Counted from the first letter of the stretch, positions 28,671-37,779 are shown. The stretch is DNA of 64,000 nucleotides from Natrinema hispanicum (GCF_004217335.1 NZ_SHMP01000005.1:428783-492782), one strand, 5' to 3'. Numbers and translations: made by a program. The notes: a model not told the origin generated them from the letters alone.

Positions 28671-29059
28671 ACTCGTCACTATCAGGTGAGAACGGAAAAA
28701 CGCCGCTACACCGTCTCAATCGTCCTCGCGTCACGACGGGCGAACCCGCATCCGTTTCACACGGAAACACCTGTCTTTCGGGGCGAAACAATGTAGAACG
28801 ACAGCGTGTGTCTCTGTCTACTCTGACCGATCGTTGAACGAGTCCGTTTGAACAGCACCCACAGACCACCAACTCGGATTGGGTTGCTGTGACTTGTCGT
28901 TGCTGCCGTTAATTGGCTGTTAGCGACGGTCGTCCCATCGCGTTCGGTCACCCGAACACCGCCTTGAGCCGTCTTTTTCGTCTCACAGTCTGTCAGTAAC
29001 CGTGACGGTCGCGAACTGGGTCCGGTGAGATTTTTTGTGCGCCGTCCGTAGCGAGACCC
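28671..29059. other. Intergenic region without a recognised gene
   Basis: In 389 bp I see only short frames with non-haloarchaeal composition. The last 40 bp before ATG 29060 (GAGATTTTTTGTGCG) may be the core promoter of the zinc-ribbon gene. Confidence 0.4.
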
Positions 29060-29782
29060 ATGAAAATCCGGGGCGAGCGCGAATGTACTGAGTGTGGGAC
29101 CCGCTGGTCGTACTACGAAACTGGGAGCGTCGGGTGTCCGGCCTGTGGCAGCCTCCAGAGCGTTGGTGTCGACGAACGGACTGAACACACCGACATGCAG
29201 GTCGCGTTCGATCTGACCCCCGTCCGAAACGCGATCGACGAGGTCGAATCCGACGATCTCGCCGAGCGAGCCCGCGACCGGTGTCGCGAGTACGTTCGTC
29301 GCCGCGGATTCGTCAACGCCGGTACCCTCCGTGAACTCGACGATACCTATCTGGCCGCGATCGAACTGCTTCACGTCGCCGACATCGTCGCCCGCGAGAT
29401 TCACCTCGACGAACGCGAAGAATTGTACTTCCTTGCCCTGCTCCGCGATGCCGACCAAGGCGAGCGCCCGCCCGTCGCAGACGTTCCGAAATCGCTTCGC
29501 GCCGCTCGCGGACTCGCGTACGCAAACGCCGTCCGCGAATACCGTCGCGACATCCGTACGTGGGCCGAGGATCGAGAGCTAACCACGAGCGAACGAGGGG
29601 CCCTCGAGACCCTCGGCGAACACGTCACGCGGGCCCGAATGCTCGACGGTGACATCGAACCACGGGCCGCTGAACAGCTGATCACGGCGACTCGTGATCT
29701 GGCGAACGGCCTGCGTGGCGACGAAATGGCGTTCTCGCAGGCCCAAGAGCGGTTGACGAGCCTCGAGTTCGGCGAAACTTAG
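29060..29782 (+). CDS. Zinc-ribbon protein of unknown function (DUF7117-like)
   Basis: The 240-aa protein starts MKIRGERECTECGTRWSYYETGSVGCPACGS, a four-Cys zinc ribbon of TFIIB type (Cys9/12, Cys26/29). The rest is helical and charged: LTPVRNAIDEVESDDLAERARDRCREYVRRRGFV, LYFLALLRDADQGERP, RDIRTWAEDREL. The size and layout match a haloarchaeal family I recall as DUF7117 (unverified). A nucleic-acid role is possible from the ribbon, but nothing more. It is convergent with folD, stops overlapping by 4 nt. Confidence 0.75.
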   Translation: MKIRGERECTECGTRWSYYETGSVGCPACGSLQSVGVDERTEHTDMQVAFDLTPVRNAIDEVESDDLAERARDRCREYVRRRGFVNAGTLRELDDTYLAAIELLHVADIVAREIHLDEREELYFLALLRDADQGERPPVADVPKSLRAARGLAYANAVREYRRDIRTWAEDRELTTSERGALETLGEHVTRARMLDGDIEPRAAEQLITATRDLANGLRGDEMAFSQAQERLTSLEFGET

Positions 29783-30672
29783 GGCAGGTCGACGGCGACG
29801 TCTTCCTGCAGGCTTGCGGCTTTGACGGTATTATATAGTAACATCGCGCGTGTCATCGGGCCGACGCCGCCGGGAACCGGCGTGATGGCGCTGGCTTTCT
29901 CCTTTGCGCTCTCGAATTCAACGTCGCCGACGAGTTCGTAGCCCTTCTCGGTGTCTGCGTCGACACGGTTGACACCCACGTCGATCACGACCGTCCCCTC
30001 CGAAATCATCGAACCGTCGACGAGTTCCGGGACGCCGGCGGCGGCGACGACGACGTCCGCGCGTCGGGTCTTTTCGGCGAGGTCCTCGGTTCGGGAGTGA
30101 CAGACCGTCACCGTCGCGTTGCCGTCGTCTGCCTTCTGGATCAGCAGGTTCGCCAGTGGCTTGCCGACGATGTCCGAGCGGCCGACGATCGTTACGTCCT
30201 TGCCTTCGGTGTCGACGCCAGCAGACTCGAGCAGCTTCTGGACGCCGTGGGGCGTACAGGGTCGGAAGCGAGCGTCACCGGCGACGAGTCGGCCGACGTT
30301 CTCGGGGTGGAAGCCGTCGACGTCTTTCGCGGGATCGACCCGGCGGATCACGTCGCGGTAGTCGACGTGGTCCGGGACGGGTGCCTGGACGATGTAGCCG
30401 TGAACGTCGTCGTTGTCGTTGAGGTCCGCGATAGTGTCGAACAGTTCTTCAGCCGGGGCGTCACCGTCGACGTCGACGTGGTGACTCTCGATGCCGACCT
30501 CCTCACAGTCGCGCTGTTTCATGTTCACATAGGTCTGGCTCGCCGGATCATCGCCCATGAGGACGGTCGCCAGCCCTGGCCGTGCGCCCGCGTCTGCGAG
30601 TGTCTCAATCGCCTCTGTCAACTCCTCTCGAATGTTACTCGCAACCGCGTTGCCGTCGATGATCTCGGTCAT
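29779..30672 (-). CDS. folD: Bifunctional methylene-THF dehydrogenase/methenyl-THF cyclohydrolase
   Basis: The 297-aa enzyme interconverts methylene-, methenyl- and formyl-THF. Visible motifs: GLATVLMGDDPASQTYVNMKQRDCEEVGIES (with the catalytic Lys of the YxxxK segment), GYIVQAPVPDHVDYRDVIRRVDPAKDVDGFHP, and VTIVGRSDIVGKPLANLL for NADP binding. The final PVPGGVGPMTRAMLL is the family signature. Length is normal. Its product feeds PurN/PurH in the purine pathway, and its substrate comes from GlyA or ThyA/FolA chemistry. Confidence 0.95.
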   Translation of the reverse strand: MTEIIDGNAVASNIREELTEAIETLADAGARPGLATVLMGDDPASQTYVNMKQRDCEEVGIESHHVDVDGDAPAEELFDTIADLNDNDDVHGYIVQAPVPDHVDYRDVIRRVDPAKDVDGFHPENVGRLVAGDARFRPCTPHGVQKLLESAGVDTEGKDVTIVGRSDIVGKPLANLLIQKADDGNATVTVCHSRTEDLAEKTRRADVVVAAAGVPELVDGSMISEGTVVIDVGVNRVDADTEKGYELVGDVEFESAKEKASAITPVPGGVGPMTRAMLLYNTVKAASLQEDVAVDLP

Positions 30673-30830
30673 TACTCGAGTGGGCGACCGCGAGGCTCAT
30701 TAATCCCCGGATTCGTGCGTAGAATCGCCCTCAATTCGGTTCGGATATACACGTCTATGTATATCATCGTCGAACTGCTCGTCGACTCAGTCAGAGCGCA
30801 GCGACGACCGTTCCTGCCACTCGCGAGTTA

Positions 30831-30909
30831 CTGAGACGGACTCCTCTCAGTCAGTGCTGGCGCACCCGCGACGGGACGGTACGCAGTAGTAGCAGACCGT
30901 CTGACAGCG
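30831..30909 (-). repeat. Palindromic intergenic repeat, copy 1
   Basis: CTGAGACGGACTCCTCTCAG (30831-30850) through GCAGACCGTCTGACAGCG (30892-30909) aligns, in reverse orientation, with the repeats at 46524-46614 and 49418-49500 at most positions. It lies between folD and glyA. Confidence 0.65.
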
Positions 30910-30942
30910 AGACGGCAGCAGCGAAAACGAATGCGTCGTCAG

Positions 30943-32190
30943 CTATTCGTACAGCGGGTTCTCGTCACACAGCGTCGCGACTTCCTCGCGAACCTCCTCG
31001 AGGACGCTCTCGTCGTCTGGGCTGTCGATGACGCGGGCGATCAGGTCGGCGACCTGTCGGCAGTCGTCCTCGTCGAAGCCACGCGTGGTCAGTGCTGGTG
31101 TGCCGGCACGGATGCCGCTGGGATCGAACGCCGAGCGCGTTTCGCCGGGCACCGTGTTCCCGTTGAGGACGATGCCGGCCTCCTCGAGCGCTTCTTCGGC
31201 GTCGCCACCGCTCGTGTCGGGGTGGCTCTCGCGGAGGTCGACGAGCACGAGGTGGTTATCGGTGCCCTCAGAGACCAGCGAGAAGCCGTGCTCCGAAAGG
31301 CGCTCGCCGAGGGCCTTCGCGTTTGCGATCGTCTGCTCGGCGTAGTCCTCGAATTCCGGCAGGAGTGCCTCTTTGAAACCGACGGCCTTGCCGGCGACGT
31401 TGTGCATGAGCGGGCCGCCCTGGCCGCCGGGGAAGACGGCGGCGTCGATGTCGTCGGCGTACTCCTCGTCACACATGACAATACCGCCACGTCCCGAGCG
31501 GATCGTCTTGTGCGTGCTGCCGGTGACGAAGTCGGCGACACCGACCGGCGAGGGATGGATGCCGGCAGCGACGAGCCCCGTGATGTGAGCGATGTCAGCG
31601 AGGTGGAGCGCGTCGACGTCGTCGGCGACGTCCTGAATTCGCTCCCATTCGACCTCACGCGGGTACGCGGAGTAGCCCGAGACGATGATGTCAGGCTCGA
31701 ACTCGGCTGCGTGCTCAGCGAGCCCGTCGTAGTCGAGATAGCCCGTCTCGGCGTCGACCTCGTACTGTTCGACTTCGTAGAGCTGGCCGGTGAAGTTCGC
31801 CGGGTGGCCGTGGCTTAAGTGGCCGCCGTGGGTCAAGTCAAGCGAGAGGATCTTGTCGCCGGGCTCGAGCATCGCGAAGTAGACGGCCTGATTGGCCTGC
31901 GTGCCCGAGTGGGGCTGGACGTTGACGTGCTCTGCGCCGAACAGCTCCGTGGCGCGATCGATCGCGAGCTGCTCGACCTCGTCGGCGTACTCACAGCCGC
32001 CGTAGTAGCGCTCGCCGGGGTAGCCCTCGGCGTACTTGTTCGTCAGGGCGCTGCCCTGCGCGTCGAGGACGGCCTCGCTGACGTGGTTCTCGCTGGCGAT
32101 CATCTGGAGCGTCTCGCGCTGGCGCTGTACCTCGCCCTCGAGGGCGTCTGCGACGGCGGGATCGACGTCCCGTACCTTGTTGTGGTCCAT
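30943..32190 (-). CDS. glyA: Serine hydroxymethyltransferase
   Basis: The 415-aa PLP enzyme converts serine plus THF to glycine plus methylene-THF. It starts MDHNKVRDVDPAVADALEGEV at ATG 32190. Visible are LQMIASENHVSEAVLDAQGSALTNKYAEGYPGERYYGG, NVQPHSGTQANQAVYFAMLEPGD, LTHGGHLSHG, and the PLP lysine in FVTGSTHKTIRSGRGGIVM. Length is that of the family. It supplies one-carbon units to ThyA and FolD. Confidence 0.96.
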   Translation of the reverse strand: MDHNKVRDVDPAVADALEGEVQRQRETLQMIASENHVSEAVLDAQGSALTNKYAEGYPGERYYGGCEYADEVEQLAIDRATELFGAEHVNVQPHSGTQANQAVYFAMLEPGDKILSLDLTHGGHLSHGHPANFTGQLYEVEQYEVDAETGYLDYDGLAEHAAEFEPDIIVSGYSAYPREVEWERIQDVADDVDALHLADIAHITGLVAAGIHPSPVGVADFVTGSTHKTIRSGRGGIVMCDEEYADDIDAAVFPGGQGGPLMHNVAGKAVGFKEALLPEFEDYAEQTIANAKALGERLSEHGFSLVSEGTDNHLVLVDLRESHPDTSGGDAEEALEEAGIVLNGNTVPGETRSAFDPSGIRAGTPALTTRGFDEDDCRQVADLIARVIDSPDDESVLEEVREEVATLCDENPLYE

Positions 32191-32442
32191 ATCCGAATTG
32201 CGGTCTGGCGGCTGTATAAGTGTACCCTTCCCCGGCAAGTCGAGCCACTACTGGCTCCATCACGACGAGGCCGACCCGGCGGCTGAGCAACCGTTGGACG
32301 ATAGGCACGCCGCTCACTCGAGTGGAGCGCACGGCTCCCCGTCGGACCCGCGGAGACGCAGACAGCGCCGGACTCGAACGCCCGGCTGATGGAGGGGCCG
32401 GTCTCGCTGGCGAACTTATATTCATAACATCCCGATACAACT

Positions 32443-32450
32443 AACTTATA
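32443..32450 (+). promoter_or_regulatory. TATA box of the CHAT gene
   Basis: AACTTATA lies 23-30 nt upstream of ATG 32473, implying a leaderless transcript. A second AACTTATATT at 32413-32422 lies further upstream. Confidence 0.55.
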
Positions 32451-32472
32451 CGAGTGACATTCAGCTAACTAA

Positions 32473-34620
32473 ATGATTTGGTGGGAGGTAGATGGCGACG
32501 TTCTTCACGTCACCGACGCTGACAACGCCGAGTTGACAGTCGAGGGGGTTGATATCGCCGTCGATAGCGCTAGTGTCGACATCCCGCGTCCCGCTGACGA
32601 GACTGTCGCCGTAACGACTAACAAACTCCGTTTCCCGCACGCGGTCGTGTACGCGTTCTCGCTCAGCTGCGATGATCACCGCGAACTCGACCCTGGTGGC
32701 GAGCCGCTGTCACTGCCGCCCGGCGAGTACATCGTCGACGTCGACACCGAAATCAAGTCCTACCTCCGGTTTTCCGGCGCGGCGACGATCGAACGGACGC
32801 CCGATTACGAGGAAGTCATCATTTCCTTTCCGACGCGAACGCGTGTCGTCCTCGGCCTCCGGTGTCGACACGAATTCCCTGTGGGAACGATTACCGTCCC
32901 AGACCGCCCGTCTGCGATCGCCGACGCCATCACACATATGGCTGCCTCACACAAGACCGACGGCCCCGATCGTTCGTATCCCACACTCCGGGGCCACCCG
33001 GCACTGGTCGAGCACGGTGACTCCCTCGAGATCGCTGACTGCATCCGGTCTGGGACTCCTGACCACGGGATCGAACTCGTCGTGCCACCCAACTACGAGT
33101 CGCTGTTCGTCACTGCGCCGCTTGCCTACTATCTTCAGGCAACGGTCCGGACGACCGACGACTGCCGTCACGTCTCATCCAGTTCGGGTCCAGATCGTCC
33201 GCGACTCCGACTCGTCGACCGGGGGCACGACGTGGCGCTCTCACCGATGCCCGAGTTAGAGCACGACGTTGCACGGCTGCTCCGGAAGACGTTCTTCCTC
33301 GACTGTCTCGTCCGCAATGCCGGCCCCTACGGGACGACCCTCGCCGAATACAGTCTGCTCGAGTCCCTCGACCTCGACGCTGACACGCTGTACGACGCCT
33401 CACCGCAGGATCGCCTTGCAGCCTATCTCGACGTGCCCGACGCGGCTATCAAACACCGACTCCCCGAGTGGCATCTCTCGACGTACGTCACACCCGCGTA
33501 CGAGAGCGTCGAAACGCTGCCGTTCTTGCTCGACCGACTGAGCATGATCTATACCCCGCGCAGTTCCGAGCTCGAGGGACGAGAACTGGTCGAACGCTCG
33601 CTCGAGGATTTCTATCGTGGCCTCGATTCCGGCCACGGCTGGACCGAGCAGCCGTGCGCTCCGTCTGCAACCAGGGCCACCACCGGGCAGGTCGCCTCGG
33701 TCGACATCCTCAAACCCGACCTCCGGAGCGGCCGCGCCCACGGCTGGCTGGCCGACGGCGTCCCGATCGACGCCTTCAAATCTGCACCCGAGGCCTACGA
33801 CAACCGCCTCGACTATCTCGAGCGAGCGGACGACGCGATCTCGATCTATGTCGTCCTCAACGATCCGGAGATGGCCGGCGAACACGACCGCGTTGCCGAG
33901 ATCTACCGCCAGCGCTCTGAAGAACTGACGATCGATCTCTCCGTCGCGGAATCGCTCGAGACGGCCACACTCGCCCGCGTCTTCGAGGACGACCACGACT
34001 TCGTTCACTACATCGGCCACTGCGAAACCGGCGGGCTGTGCTGTCCCGACGGCACGCTCGCAGCCTCGAGCCTCGAGTGCTGTAATGTCCAGACCTTCTT
34101 TCTCAACGCGTGTGGCTCCTTCCATGAGGGACAGAGCCTGATCGAGAAAGGCAGCGTCGCCGGCGCGGTGACGTTCACCAAAGTCCTGAACGACCACGCC
34201 ATCAAGGTCGGCTCGACGTTCGCCAAACTGCTGGTTCACGGCTTCAGCATCGAGCGAGCGATAGATCTCGCCCGCCGGCGCATCATGATGGGGAAAGACT
34301 ACACTGTCGTCGGCGACGGCACCCACTCGCTCACACAGGGCGACCAGCCACCAACCACTGCGCGACTCGAGGAACTCGAAGCCGACGGCCGGGAAACGCA
34401 GTATCGCTTGAGTCTCGACTGTTACTCGATGCGAGCAGCCGGCTCATACTACTTCCCGCACACCGAGACCAACGAGTACGCCTATCTCTGCGGGAACGAC
34501 TCGACGTTTACGTTGACACGATCGGAACTGGTGACGATGCTCAAAGAGACGGACGCAGCCGTAATCTACGACGGGGACGTGTACTGGTCGGACGCACTCT
34601 GGCCACGATTCGATCGGTAA
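32473..34620 (+). CDS. CHAT-domain (caspase-like) protein
   Basis: The 715-aa protein has a beta-rich N-terminal region (residues 1-250, e.g. MIWWEVDGDVLHVTDADNAELTVEGVDIAV), a middle helical region, and a C-terminal CHAT peptidase-like domain. The caspase-type dyad is visible: His516 in FVHYIGHCETGG and Cys547 in FFLNACGSFHEG. The FC/NACxS spacing and the following GAVTFTKVLNDHAIKVGSTFAKLL helix fit CHAT. No tetratricopeptide repeats, signal peptide or membrane helix are seen. CHAT proteases in prokaryotes are often effectors or processing enzymes activated by partners. None is adjacent: glyA is divergent, and a dead TnpB gene follows. Confidence 0.75.
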   Translation: MIWWEVDGDVLHVTDADNAELTVEGVDIAVDSASVDIPRPADETVAVTTNKLRFPHAVVYAFSLSCDDHRELDPGGEPLSLPPGEYIVDVDTEIKSYLRFSGAATIERTPDYEEVIISFPTRTRVVLGLRCRHEFPVGTITVPDRPSAIADAITHMAASHKTDGPDRSYPTLRGHPALVEHGDSLEIADCIRSGTPDHGIELVVPPNYESLFVTAPLAYYLQATVRTTDDCRHVSSSSGPDRPRLRLVDRGHDVALSPMPELEHDVARLLRKTFFLDCLVRNAGPYGTTLAEYSLLESLDLDADTLYDASPQDRLAAYLDVPDAAIKHRLPEWHLSTYVTPAYESVETLPFLLDRLSMIYTPRSSELEGRELVERSLEDFYRGLDSGHGWTEQPCAPSATRATTGQVASVDILKPDLRSGRAHGWLADGVPIDAFKSAPEAYDNRLDYLERADDAISIYVVLNDPEMAGEHDRVAEIYRQRSEELTIDLSVAESLETATLARVFEDDHDFVHYIGHCETGGLCCPDGTLAASSLECCNVQTFFLNACGSFHEGQSLIEKGSVAGAVTFTKVLNDHAIKVGSTFAKLLVHGFSIERAIDLARRRIMMGKDYTVVGDGTHSLTQGDQPPTTARLEELEADGRETQYRLSLDCYSMRAAGSYYFPHTETNEYAYLCGNDSTFTLTRSELVTMLKETDAAVIYDGDVYWSDALWPRFDR

Positions 34621-34622
34621 CT

Positions 34623-34862
34623 GTCGACACGGACGATGAGTGGCAGCTTCAGTTCGTCTGTCGAACCACTATCGACTCGGAACCACCAGGAGACGAAGTA
34701 GCTGGTGTTGATCTCGGGATTTGTAACTTTGCCGTCGTCTCGGTCGGTGGTAAATCCGTGTTGGATCCGGCGGCACACGCAAAGCGGACGAATCCTACTT
34801 CGCAAAACAGAAGCTGAAGTGTAGTGGTCCCTCATCTCGCGAGGCCACACGTCTCGACTGGA
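34623..34862 (+). pseudogene. tnpB: Decayed TnpB (IS200/IS605-type accessory) gene fragment
   Basis: Starting 3 nt after the CHAT stop, the plus strand encodes DTDDEWQLQFVCRT...EPPGDEVAGVDLGICNFAVVS, the RuvC-I region of TnpB (GVDLGI-N). A frameshift near 34780 is needed to continue with ADESYFAKQKLK, the usual next TnpB segment. Stops and frame changes follow, and the rest of RuvC and the zinc finger is not recognisable. Both the N-terminal part and the transposase are absent, so this is a relic. Confidence 0.7.
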
Positions 34863-35329
34863 CGCGAACAGGTCGTCAACCGCGACCGATACTATCCCAA
34901 TTCGGTCGGGATTCCCGTGACTTTCGGCGCGGACGGATCTCAAGGACCGCCGTACGTGCTGACCCGTTCTGTCCGCACAGTACTCCGTGACGATCGAGTC
35001 CGGTCCGACTCGAGGTCTCCTCGAGTAATGACCGCTCGAACGCCCCACCATAGGTTCTGTCGAACACTCATACGATAGCAGAGTAACACGTTTGTTGTTT
35101 ATAGTTATTGGTACTAGTAACGAAAACCCACCCTCAGCCGCTCTATTACCAATCCTCGTTTCCAATTGCATCTCTATCAACCCATATCTGTATAAGAGAT
35201 AGCGATATTCCGTCGGCGAACTAACGTGTTCTTGGACAAAAATTACCGTTTCGGTACGGTACGAGAAGTTCTGCTGCCCAGATGGCCGCCAAAATTAAGT
35301 ACTGCGCTCTCAATTACTTCTGTATAGGC
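34863..35329. other. Remnant DNA and promoter region upstream of tbsP
   Basis: The first 200 bp may be degenerate TnpB or element-end sequence; I cannot align it. From 35080 the DNA becomes AT-rich (TATAGTTATTGGTACTAGT, 35099-35117), ending in the tbsP promoter zone. No intact gene. Confidence 0.4.
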
Positions 35330-36148
35330 ATGACCTCGAATTTACTCAACCATCAGATTGACGATATTCTCGAGTCAGTGCTCGAGGATGCAAGCGGTGA
35401 TATCTTCATGGTGAATCCATCGCACGATGCCATCGAAGAGTTCGTCTCCGTCGCCACCACGTTCGACGGCGACCTTCCCGCAGTACAGATGCTCGCCGAC
35501 GAGCGCACGCTGAAAGACATCATGGACGATTTCATCGTCGCCTCGAACGCGGCCGATCTTATCAGCGAGGGCGCACTCGCGTTGCGAACGCTCGAGCAGG
35601 CCCCCGAAAACTCGCTTTTGATCACCGAGGACCGCGTCGTCGCCGTCGTCCACGCCGGTGACCGCGTCGGCGGCCTCGTCACCGACGCCGAGGACTTCGT
35701 CGCAGACACCTACGCGACCTACGAGGACCGCTGGGCCGACGCATCCGAATTCAACCTTCGGACGCCGCCGATCACGGATGTCCGCGAAACGCTCGCCGAC
35801 GAGATCAGCCCCGATGCTGAAGGCGACTTCACGGCGATTCTCGACTCGCTCGAGACTGCCCGCGGTGACGGCGATGGTCTGGATGAAGTCACCATCTCCT
35901 TGCTCGTCGCCGCCAAAAACGAGGCCCTGCTCTACGATATCAGCAAGTGGGGCGAAGACGTCGGGATCGCCTCCAAGGCGACCTTCTCGCGGACGAAAAC
36001 CAAACTCGAGGACATGGGTCTGATCGACACCGAGAAGGTCCCGATCGACGTCGGTCGCCCGCGGCTCCGGCTCAAGATCGGCGACGACCGGCTCAAAGAG
36101 GCCGACAACGGTCAGCTCGCGACGGTTGCGCAGTCGATTCTCAACTAA
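35330..36148 (+). CDS. tbsP: Transcriptional regulator of the TbsP/DUF5821 family
   Basis: The 272-aa protein from ATG 35330 starts MTSNLLNHQIDDILESVLEDASGDIFMVNP; upstream codons to 35282 lack homology. The N-terminal half is a sensor-like alpha/beta domain. The C-terminal winged helix (LLVAAKNEALLYDISKWGEDVGIASKATFSRTKTKLEDMGLIDTEKVPIDVGRPRLRL) binds DNA. This architecture is that of haloarchaeal DUF5821, named TbsP for its role in regulating a glyceraldehyde-3-phosphate dehydrogenase gene with TrmB in Haloferax. The family assignment is from memory. It stands alone. Confidence 0.8.
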   Translation: MTSNLLNHQIDDILESVLEDASGDIFMVNPSHDAIEEFVSVATTFDGDLPAVQMLADERTLKDIMDDFIVASNAADLISEGALALRTLEQAPENSLLITEDRVVAVVHAGDRVGGLVTDAEDFVADTYATYEDRWADASEFNLRTPPITDVRETLADEISPDAEGDFTAILDSLETARGDGDGLDEVTISLLVAAKNEALLYDISKWGEDVGIASKATFSRTKTKLEDMGLIDTEKVPIDVGRPRLRLKIGDDRLKEADNGQLATVAQSILN

Positions 36149-36223
36149 CAACCTTTTACGCTGCGGTCTATCACGAGCGAGGCACACAGCACCTCGCTCG
36201 CGATGTCCCTCGGTAAAAGGTTG
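36149..36223. repeat. Nested double palindrome after tbsP
   Basis: Outer arms CAACCTTTTAC (36149-36159) and GTAAAAGGTTG (36213-36223) are perfect complements. Inside them CGAGCGAGG (36174-36182) pairs with CCTCGCTCG (36192-36200). It could end tbsP transcription or form a cruciform. Confidence 0.65.
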
Positions 36224-36458
36224 ATCAAAAGCACTCCGCCTTCCTCTCCGTTCGCGTTGCTCACGTCGAGTCAGTTGTCGGCCCGCTCGCTCCCTGCGGT
36301 CGCTCGCGGTGAGAGTAGGTAACGGCCTGCCCTCCCCCGAGTCGCGCGCCCTCACTATCGTTCGGACGCGCTCCCGGCCATGGTGTTCTGTATTCGGCTG
36401 TTCGTTGGCGCTATCGCATGGCGCAAACCCCAAGTCGACCCCGTGAGACGATTCGAGT
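36224..36458. other. Spacer upstream of the RNase P operon
   Basis: With the palindrome, the distance from tbsP to rnp3 is 310 bp. This part has haloarchaeal GC content and no convincing frame. The promoter of the rnp3 operon should lie in it, but no clear TATA box is seen. Confidence 0.4.
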
Positions 36459-37163
36459 ATGTACGAGGCCGTCCATGCCCACCCCGACGGACAGAGCACG
36501 GTCGCCAGACTCGCGAAAACGGCGGCCGATTACGGGTTCGAGGGCGTGGTCGTGCGTAATCACGCGGACGCTCGAGCCGAGTACGACCCCGATCGAATTC
36601 GCGACGAGTACGGGATCGATGTCGTCGAGGGTGTCGAGATTCGGACCGACGATCGACAATCAGCCAGCGGTGCGGTGGGAAACTACCGGACCACCGAAAC
36701 GATCGTCGCGGTCCACGGCGGGACGAACGCCATGAACCGGTTTGCGGTCGAACAGGCGAAAGTCGACGTGCTCGCACACCCGATGGCCGGCGATGGCGAT
36801 ATCAATCACGTCCTCGTGAAAGCCGCGGTCGAAAACGGCGTCCGCCTCGAGTTCGACCTCTCGGGAGCCCTCCGGCAAAGCGGCGGTCGGCGCGTCCGAA
36901 CCCTCCAGTCACTGCGGAAGCTCCGGGAGATCGTCGACCACTACGACGCGCCGTATGTCGTCAGCGCTGAGCCAACCTCACATCTCGAGGTGCGCGCCCC
37001 CCGTGAACTCAAAGCACTCGGCGAGGAGATCGGCTTCACACGCGAGTTCATCGAAGACGGGCTCGCGGAGTGGGGACGGCTCGCCGAGCGAAACCGCCAC
37101 ATCCACTCCGAGTCGTTCATTGAGCCCGGCGTCGAACGGGGCAGGTATGAAGAAGAGTCTTGA
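36459..37163 (+). CDS. rnp3: RNase P protein component Rpp30 (RNase P component 3)
   Basis: The 234-aa TIM-barrel-like protein (MYEAVHAHPDGQSTVARLAKTAADYGFEGVVVRNHAD) supports the RNase P RNA in tRNA 5' maturation. The family features VDVLAHPMAGDGDINHVLVKAAVENGVRLEFDL and PYVVSAEPTSHLEVRAPRELKALGEEIG are intact. It overlaps the next gene (ATG 37147) by 17 nt and begins the cluster rnp3-methyltransferase-rnp2-psmA-sdo1. Confidence 0.93.
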   Translation: MYEAVHAHPDGQSTVARLAKTAADYGFEGVVVRNHADARAEYDPDRIRDEYGIDVVEGVEIRTDDRQSASGAVGNYRTTETIVAVHGGTNAMNRFAVEQAKVDVLAHPMAGDGDINHVLVKAAVENGVRLEFDLSGALRQSGGRRVRTLQSLRKLREIVDHYDAPYVVSAEPTSHLEVRAPRELKALGEEIGFTREFIEDGLAEWGRLAERNRHIHSESFIEPGVERGRYEEES

Positions 37164-37779
37164 AGAACATGCCGCCCGGTTCGACGAGAAAGCCGGCGCG
37201 TACGACGACCCGAAGTCCGAGGAGTACCACGCCTGTGCGAATTTGGTCGTCGAGCACGCCGCACCCGAGTCCGACGACGTGGTCCTCGATCTCGGTACTG
37301 GGACGGGAGCGATCGCGCTTGCACTCGCCCCCGATGCAGCGCGCGTCGTCGGCCGTGACATCAGCGATGGCATGCTCGAGCAAGCCCGACAGAAGGCCGA
37401 CTCGTCGGGCCTCGAAAACGTCGCGTTCGGCCACGGCACGTTCCGAGAGCCGGACTACGAGGGGCCGGTCGACATAGTCACCACGAACTTCGCGTTCCAT
37501 CACCTCTCGGACGACGAAAAGCGAGAGGCGATCGACGTCATTGCCGCCCTCGAGCCCCGAAAATTCGTCCTCGGCGACGTGATGTTCTTCGGCGATCCAA
37601 ACCCCGACGACCCCTTCTATACGCCTGCTGTCGACGATCCGGCGACTGTCGGAACCCTCGCTGACGCCTTTACCGACGCCGGCTTCTCGTTGACGGCGGT
37701 CGAACGCGTCCACGACCAGGTGGGCGTGCTGGTCGCGGAACGGAATCCAACTGGCGGCGACGTGGCGACCGACGAATGA
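37147..37779 (+). CDS. Class I SAM-dependent methyltransferase
   Basis: The 210-aa Rossmann methyltransferase starts at ATG 37147 (MKKSLEEHAARFDEKAGAYDDPKSEEYHACANLVVEHA). SAM-binding motif I is VVLDLGTGTGAIALAL, the acidic post-I residue is in VVGRDISDGMLEQA, and motif IV is IVTTNFAFHHLSDDEK. It is of the small-molecule or protein type; the substrate is unknown. It sits inside the RNase P operon, overlapping rnp3 by 17 nt and rnp2 by 4 nt, so a tRNA- or ribosome-linked substrate is possible (inference). Confidence 0.85.
   Translation: MKKSLEEHAARFDEKAGAYDDPKSEEYHACANLVVEHAAPESDDVVLDLGTGTGAIALALAPDAARVVGRDISDGMLEQARQKADSSGLENVAFGHGTFREPDYEGPVDIVTTNFAFHHLSDDEKREAIDVIAALEPRKFVLGDVMFFGDPNPDDPFYTPAVDDPATVGTLADAFTDAGFSLTAVERVHDQVGVLVAERNPTGGDVATDE

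Noticed and set aside
34566..35180. 204-aa minus-strand frame over the TnpB relic
   Set aside because: Opposite strand to the recognisable RuvC-I segment; no similarity to any family I know.
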